Origin: Verrucomicrobiaceae bacterium
Lineage (GTDB): Bacteria; Verrucomicrobiota; Verrucomicrobiia; Verrucomicrobiales; Verrucomicrobiaceae
Length of the DNA: 64,000 bases
Direction of reading: 5' to 3'
Assembly (NCBI GenBank): GCA_027490195.1
Contig: JAIXYN010000058.1
Coordinates: 88,693-152,692, forward strand
The translations under genes were made by a program, and so were the position numbers. The notes below the pieces were generated by a model, which was not told the origin of the DNA, made no database searches, and was given only the letters and a program-made list of their open reading frames with translations. Below, one piece after another: positions 60,848 through 64,000 of the stretch (position 1 is its first letter; every line of letters starts with the position of its first letter).

Positions 60848-61892
60848 AGCCTCCTATCCCCAAAACTACCGTCTGCCCGCCGAATTCGAGCCGCAGGAGG
60901 CAATCTGGCTGTCCTGGCCTTCCAACAAGGAAAGCTGCCCCAAGACCTACCACAAGCTGCAGGACAAGTTCGGCGAGATCGCCAGCGTCATCTCCCGCTA
61001 CGAGCGCGTGCGCATCAATGCCCCGATGCTCAGCCACATGAACATCCGCCTCAGCATCGCCGACAACGAGGGCGATCTCAGCCAGGTGGATCTCTACGAG
61101 AACAACACCAACGACGTCTGGTGCCGTGACCACGGCCCGATCTTCATCAAGCACAACGAAACCGGCCAGGTCGCCATCACCGACTGGGAATTCAACGCCT
61201 GGGGCGGCAAGTTCCCACCATGGGATCTCGACAACGCCATCCCTGAGAAAGCGGCCGCAGCTCTCAAGATGGAGCGCTTCACCTCCAAGATGATACTCGA
61301 AGGCGGAGCCATCGAAACCAATGGCAAAGGCACCCTCCTCACCACTGAGGCCGTCCTTCTCAATCCAAACCGCCATGGCGGTAAGCCCGGCAACAAGGCT
61401 GAAGTCGAGAAGGAACTGAAGGCCATGCTCGGCGTGAAGGACATCGTCTGGTTCAAGAAAGGCATCGAAGGCGACGACACCGACGGCCACATCGACGACA
61501 TCGTGCGCTTCATCCGTGAAGACGCCGTGATTTGCATGGTCGAGCCCCGTGACTCCGACCCCAACCACAAGGTCCTCAAAGAAATCCGCGAGAAGCTTGA
61601 CGACGTCAAAGCTCCCGATGGCGGCAAGCTTGAGATCATCGAAATCGAAATGCCCCAGGCCATCGAAATGAAGGACTGGCGCCTTAGCCGTCTTCCTGCC
61701 AGCTACGCGAACTTCATGATCATGAACAACGCCGTGATCCTCCCGCTTTTTGGTCACAAGAAGAAGGACGCCGCCGCTGAAGACAAGATCTCCGAGTGCT
61801 TCCCGGGTCGTGAAATCATCTCCATGATGGCCAAGGACCTCGTCACCGAAGGTGGTGCTTTCCATTGCATCGGCATGCATCAGCCGAAGTAA
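60840..61892 (+). CDS. aguA: Agmatine deiminase
   Basis: 350 residues, guanidino-group-modifying (PPAD) family. It converts agmatine to N-carbamoylputrescine and ammonia. The substrate-binding/catalytic residues are evident: WCRDHGP (D97), DTDGHIDD (H217) and the nucleophile C343 in GGAFHCIGMHQP. Its start overlaps aguB, giving a two-gene putrescine operon from agmatine (the arginine decarboxylase is not in the window). A strong hairpin follows 23 nt downstream. Confidence 0.96.
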   Translation: MSKASYPQNYRLPAEFEPQEAIWLSWPSNKESCPKTYHKLQDKFGEIASVISRYERVRINAPMLSHMNIRLSIADNEGDLSQVDLYENNTNDVWCRDHGPIFIKHNETGQVAITDWEFNAWGGKFPPWDLDNAIPEKAAAALKMERFTSKMILEGGAIETNGKGTLLTTEAVLLNPNRHGGKPGNKAEVEKELKAMLGVKDIVWFKKGIEGDDTDGHIDDIVRFIREDAVICMVEPRDSDPNHKVLKEIREKLDDVKAPDGGKLEIIEIEMPQAIEMKDWRLSRLPASYANFMIMNNAVILPLFGHKKKDAAAEDKISECFPGREIISMMAKDLVTEGGAFHCIGMHQPK

Positions 61893-61915
61893 GCAGGCAG
61901 GACCTAATCGCTTAA

Positions 61916-61949
61916 ATATTCAGCGCCCTAAAACAGTGGCGCTGAATAT
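61916..61949 (+). terminator. Hairpin after the aguBA operon
   Basis: Perfect 12-bp stem (ATATTCAGCGCC 61916-61927, GGCGCTGAATAT 61938-61949) with a 10-nt A-rich loop. There is no T-run directly after it, so it may protect the 3' end or terminate in a Rho-assisted way. Confidence 0.65.
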
Positions 61950-62041
61950 CCATAACGAATAAAAAAGACTCTAAATAAAGAGGCTTCTCCTTACAAAGAG
62001 TTTCTTGGAGGTCCTTTTCGGTCTGGTAAGTTCGTGGCTCT

Positions 62042-63286
62042 ATGACGGCTCCACGAAATCATGATCTCTCCAAATTCTTCCGGGTGACAGCTGCGCTGTC
62101 GGCGTTGCTGCTGCTTGCAGCCTGTGCGCTGCCTCCGGACGCTTTTAAAAATTACTCGGCTGCCAGCAAGGTCAGCCAATGGAGCAACGTGCTGGATGCC
62201 CTAGGTGGCGGCAGTGTGAAACGTGCTGAAAGCGCAGGCAATGTTCCGCTCTTCAACGGTGCCGTGTCCATGAATGTGCCCACGCATTCAGGCTCCATCA
62301 ACGACATCGCCAAGCTGTTTGCCGGCATGGACTCCTCCTACAGCCAGACTGTAGCGGTGGCCGCGCACAAGCAGCGCATGGACAGCCTCTGGGCCTCGCA
62401 CCAAAACACTCGTCGCGGCCCCTTGCAGTCATGGGCCAGTGAAGAGATCGGCGACTTCAAGAATGCCAACGCCATGTTCTACCCCTTCAGCGGGCCGGAC
62501 TTCCTTTTTGCCAGCGCCCTCTTCCCCTCAGCAGAGACCTACGTGCTCGCGGGTCTGGAGCCTGCCGAGCCGCTGCCTCGTCTGAGTGATCTCTCTCAGT
62601 CTGAGATCGATAACGGCCTCACCGGCTTGCACAATGCCGTCTCGACCATCATGCAGAACGGCTACTTCATCACCACGGAGATGCGCAGCAATCTACAGGC
62701 CACGCGCTTTCGCGGCGTGCTGCCGCTGCTGATGGCGTTCATGGCGCGGACGGGCCACACCGTGGATTCTGTCGATACCGTGCGTTTGGATGGTGCGGGC
62801 AATGTCACCCTCTCCGGCTCCTCAGGAAACACCGGCCTCATGATTCGCTGCCGCAGCGGTTTTGGTCCTTCCAAACGGGTGTTCTACTTCCGCCAGGACC
62901 TCTCCAATGGCGGCGTCAGCGCCGCCGGCCCCTTTCTGACCTTCGTTTCTCGCCTGGGCCGCATTCCAGCCTTCTTGAAAAGCGCCTCCTACCTCATGCA
63001 CGAAAGCGGCTTCTCCAACATCCGCGATTACCTGCTGCGTCACAGCAGCGCCATCGTGCAGGATCCCTCCGGCATCCCTTTCCGTGACTTCGGCCGCTAC
63101 GGCTGGAATCTCTGGCTCTACGGCAACTATCGCGGCACTCTTGACATCTTCTCTGGCCACCAGCAGGCGGATTTGGTTGCCGCCTACTCCTCCGGGAAGT
63201 ATCCTGTGAAGCCGCTGAACTTCGGCATCGGCTATCTCATGAACCCCCAAATGACCAGCCTCATGGTGGGCCGTCCGACCCGCTGA
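62042..63286 (+). CDS. Lipoprotein of unknown function
   Basis: 414 residues. The lipobox LLAAC (lipidated Cys28) follows a hydrophobic helix. The mature protein contains MFYPFSGPDFLFASALFPSA and YVLAGLEPAEPLP, a recognisable block found in uncharacterised lipoproteins of several phyla, then a predicted alpha/beta region (GNVTLSGSSGNTGLMI, RVFYFRQDLSNGG), and a C-terminus rich in Gly, Tyr and aromatic residues. No enzymatic motif is obvious. It is monocistronic, upstream of rpmB, which has its own promoter. Confidence 0.75.
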   Translation: MTAPRNHDLSKFFRVTAALSALLLLAACALPPDAFKNYSAASKVSQWSNVLDALGGGSVKRAESAGNVPLFNGAVSMNVPTHSGSINDIAKLFAGMDSSYSQTVAVAAHKQRMDSLWASHQNTRRGPLQSWASEEIGDFKNANAMFYPFSGPDFLFASALFPSAETYVLAGLEPAEPLPRLSDLSQSEIDNGLTGLHNAVSTIMQNGYFITTEMRSNLQATRFRGVLPLLMAFMARTGHTVDSVDTVRLDGAGNVTLSGSSGNTGLMIRCRSGFGPSKRVFYFRQDLSNGGVSAAGPFLTFVSRLGRIPAFLKSASYLMHESGFSNIRDYLLRHSSAIVQDPSGIPFRDFGRYGWNLWLYGNYRGTLDIFSGHQQADLVAAYSSGKYPVKPLNFGIGYLMNPQMTSLMVGRPTR

Positions 63287-63308
63287 AGCCGGAAAGGCAG
63301 ACTTTTGG

Positions 63309-63336
63309 TTGACGTCACTCTGTCCTCGGCTAGTAT
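63309..63336 (+). promoter_or_regulatory. Putative rpmB promoter
   Basis: TTGACG (63309-63314) and TAGTAT (63331-63336) are separated by 16 nt and lie 29 nt before the ATG, so the leader is short. The hexamers match 5 and 4 of 6 consensus positions. Confidence 0.5.
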
Positions 63337-63365
63337 CGCTCCCCAATTTTTCCCCAGAACTCATC

Positions 63366-63629
63366 ATGGCTACCATCTGTCAAATCACCGGCGTCGGCGT
63401 TACTCGCGGCCACCACATCCATCGCAGCGGTAAAGCCAAGAAAGAAGGCGGTATCGGTCGTCACATCACCAAGCGTGTGAAGCGCGTCATCCTGCCAAAC
63501 CTTCGCAAAAAGCGCATCTTCGTTCCTGAACTCAACAAGTTCATCGACGTCAAGCTCAGCGCTCGCGCCCTCAAGACCATCGACAAAAACGGCGCCTACA
63601 ACGTCCTCAAAGGAGCCGGCCTGATCTAA
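63366..63629 (+). CDS. rpmB: 50S ribosomal protein L28
   Basis: 87 residues, basic, of normal L28 length. The opening ATICQITGVGVTRGHHIHRSGKAKK matches the L28 N-terminus (only one Cys, so no zinc-binding set), and KKRIFVPELNKFIDVKLSARALKTIDKNG is the conserved C-terminal half. It is a component of the large ribosomal subunit. The start ATG 63366 was chosen over the longer frame. It has its own promoter and a strong terminator, so it is a single-gene unit. Confidence 0.96.
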   Translation: MATICQITGVGVTRGHHIHRSGKAKKEGGIGRHITKRVKRVILPNLRKKRIFVPELNKFIDVKLSARALKTIDKNGAYNVLKGAGLI

Positions 63630-63654
63630 TCAGCCGCTTTCAACTTTTCCCCAC

Positions 63655-63687
63655 GGGCGGATCTGGCAACAGATCCGCCCTTTTTTT
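63655..63687 (+). terminator. Intrinsic terminator of rpmB
   Basis: Perfect 11-bp stem (GGGCGGATCTG 63655-63665, CAGATCCGCCC 63670-63680), GCAA loop, and seven T (63681-63687). Confidence 0.95.
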
Positions 63688-63742
63688 GAAAATAGTCGGG
63701 AGCTTCAGCTCCCTCTGGAAAGCACTGCACTTCACGCACTCA

Positions 63743-63858
63743 AGTAATACCACGATTGGTAGAAAACAGGTCTGTTCTCCACTGGCAGCAGATTTCTTCT
63801 GGAAGAGGCGGGCAGCGAGTCGCTCCGGTCGTTGGTTGGGGGTGTTTGGCGTCGAAAG
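63743..63858. repeat. Dispersed repeat family A, diverged copy
   Basis: It begins with GTAATACCACG like copy 1, continues AAAACAGGTCTGT, and ends near GTGTTTGGCGTCGAA, resembling the GTGTTTGGCGTCCAA of copies 1 and 2. The middle is different. Confidence 0.6.
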
Positions 63859-63874
63859 AGTGCTTCGCTCCATT

Positions 63875-64000
63875 CATACCACACAACTTAAAACAGGTCT
63901 GTATTCCGGACGCAGCGGAAACCTGTTCCCAAACAGATGCAAGGCCCGGCGCTCGGGGTTGTAGGTTGGTCGTGTTTGGCGTCCAAGGCATTTCATCGCC
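63875..64000. repeat. Dispersed repeat family A, copy 2 (cut by the window end)
   Basis: 119 nt (63882-64000) match 43432-43550 at 115 positions without gaps. The hairpin arms are unchanged. The element may continue past the window. Together with the diverged copy it fills the region after rpmB, where no gene is seen. Confidence 0.9.

Noticed and set aside
1..64000. tRNA, rRNA, prophage or complete transposase genes
   Set aside because: None could be recognised on either strand; the repeats found are short and carry no transposase.

Overview
The window looks like chromosomal DNA from a Verrucomicrobiota bacterium, probably Prosthecobacter-like (inference; no rRNA is present to prove it). The support is the density of families typical of Planctomycetota and Verrucomicrobiota: DUF1501, DUF1549/DUF1553, DUF1552, DUF1587/1588/1592, PSCyt1-type CxxCH domains, DUF1080, SHD1-like domains and sulfatases. 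Most genes are GC-rich with C/G third positions, and few starts have a strong Shine-Dalgarno. No tRNA, rRNA, CRISPR array, prophage or complete insertion sequence was found.

Layout. 1-4500: the 3' end of an unidentified gene, a small YHS/TRASH-like exported protein, and an exbB-exbD-TPR operon. 4540-14305: a 'planctomycete-type cytochrome' region in which a DUF1592/lipoprotein/DUF1552 block on the plus strand lies between a DUF1553 gene and a DUF1501 gene on the minus strand. 14359-17277: a kinase-like membrane protein, proC and a small membrane protein. 17409-22172: one very large STAND/NLR-type gene with TIR, NACHT, pentapeptide and 14 WD40 repeats; this is the most exciting locus. 22435-31999: sulfite reductase, a coiled-coil lipoprotein, a cytochrome/SHD1 pair, an AlkD-like HEAT protein, DUF1080, an aminotransferase, two small atypical genes and an M14-like amidohydrolase. 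32002-39296: sialate O-acetylesterase, TerC, a TPR protein, a P1B-4-type metal ATPase and a PlsC acyltransferase.

39680-50177: sulfatase plus DUF1080, then ahcY with a perfect 24-bp palindrome over its promoter, a long repeat-rich gap, a zinc-ribbon metallopeptidase, a serine hydrolase, an EF-hand SGNH-like protein and formate-THF ligase. 50224-54534: a compact peptide-type ABC importer whose permease appears to be two permease halves in one chain. 54577-63629: small exported proteins, valS with a compositionally foreign internal block, DoxX, a PemK/MazF-like remnant, the agmatine-to-putrescine pair aguB-aguA, a lipoprotein and rpmB.

A theme across the window is several families of short palindromic dispersed repeats. 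Most copies are intergenic, but at least three lie in frame inside genes: the TIR-NACHT linker, the middle of the DUF1553 protein and the signal peptide of the sulfatase. This suggests that mobile or proliferating palindromes contribute coding sequence in this genome.
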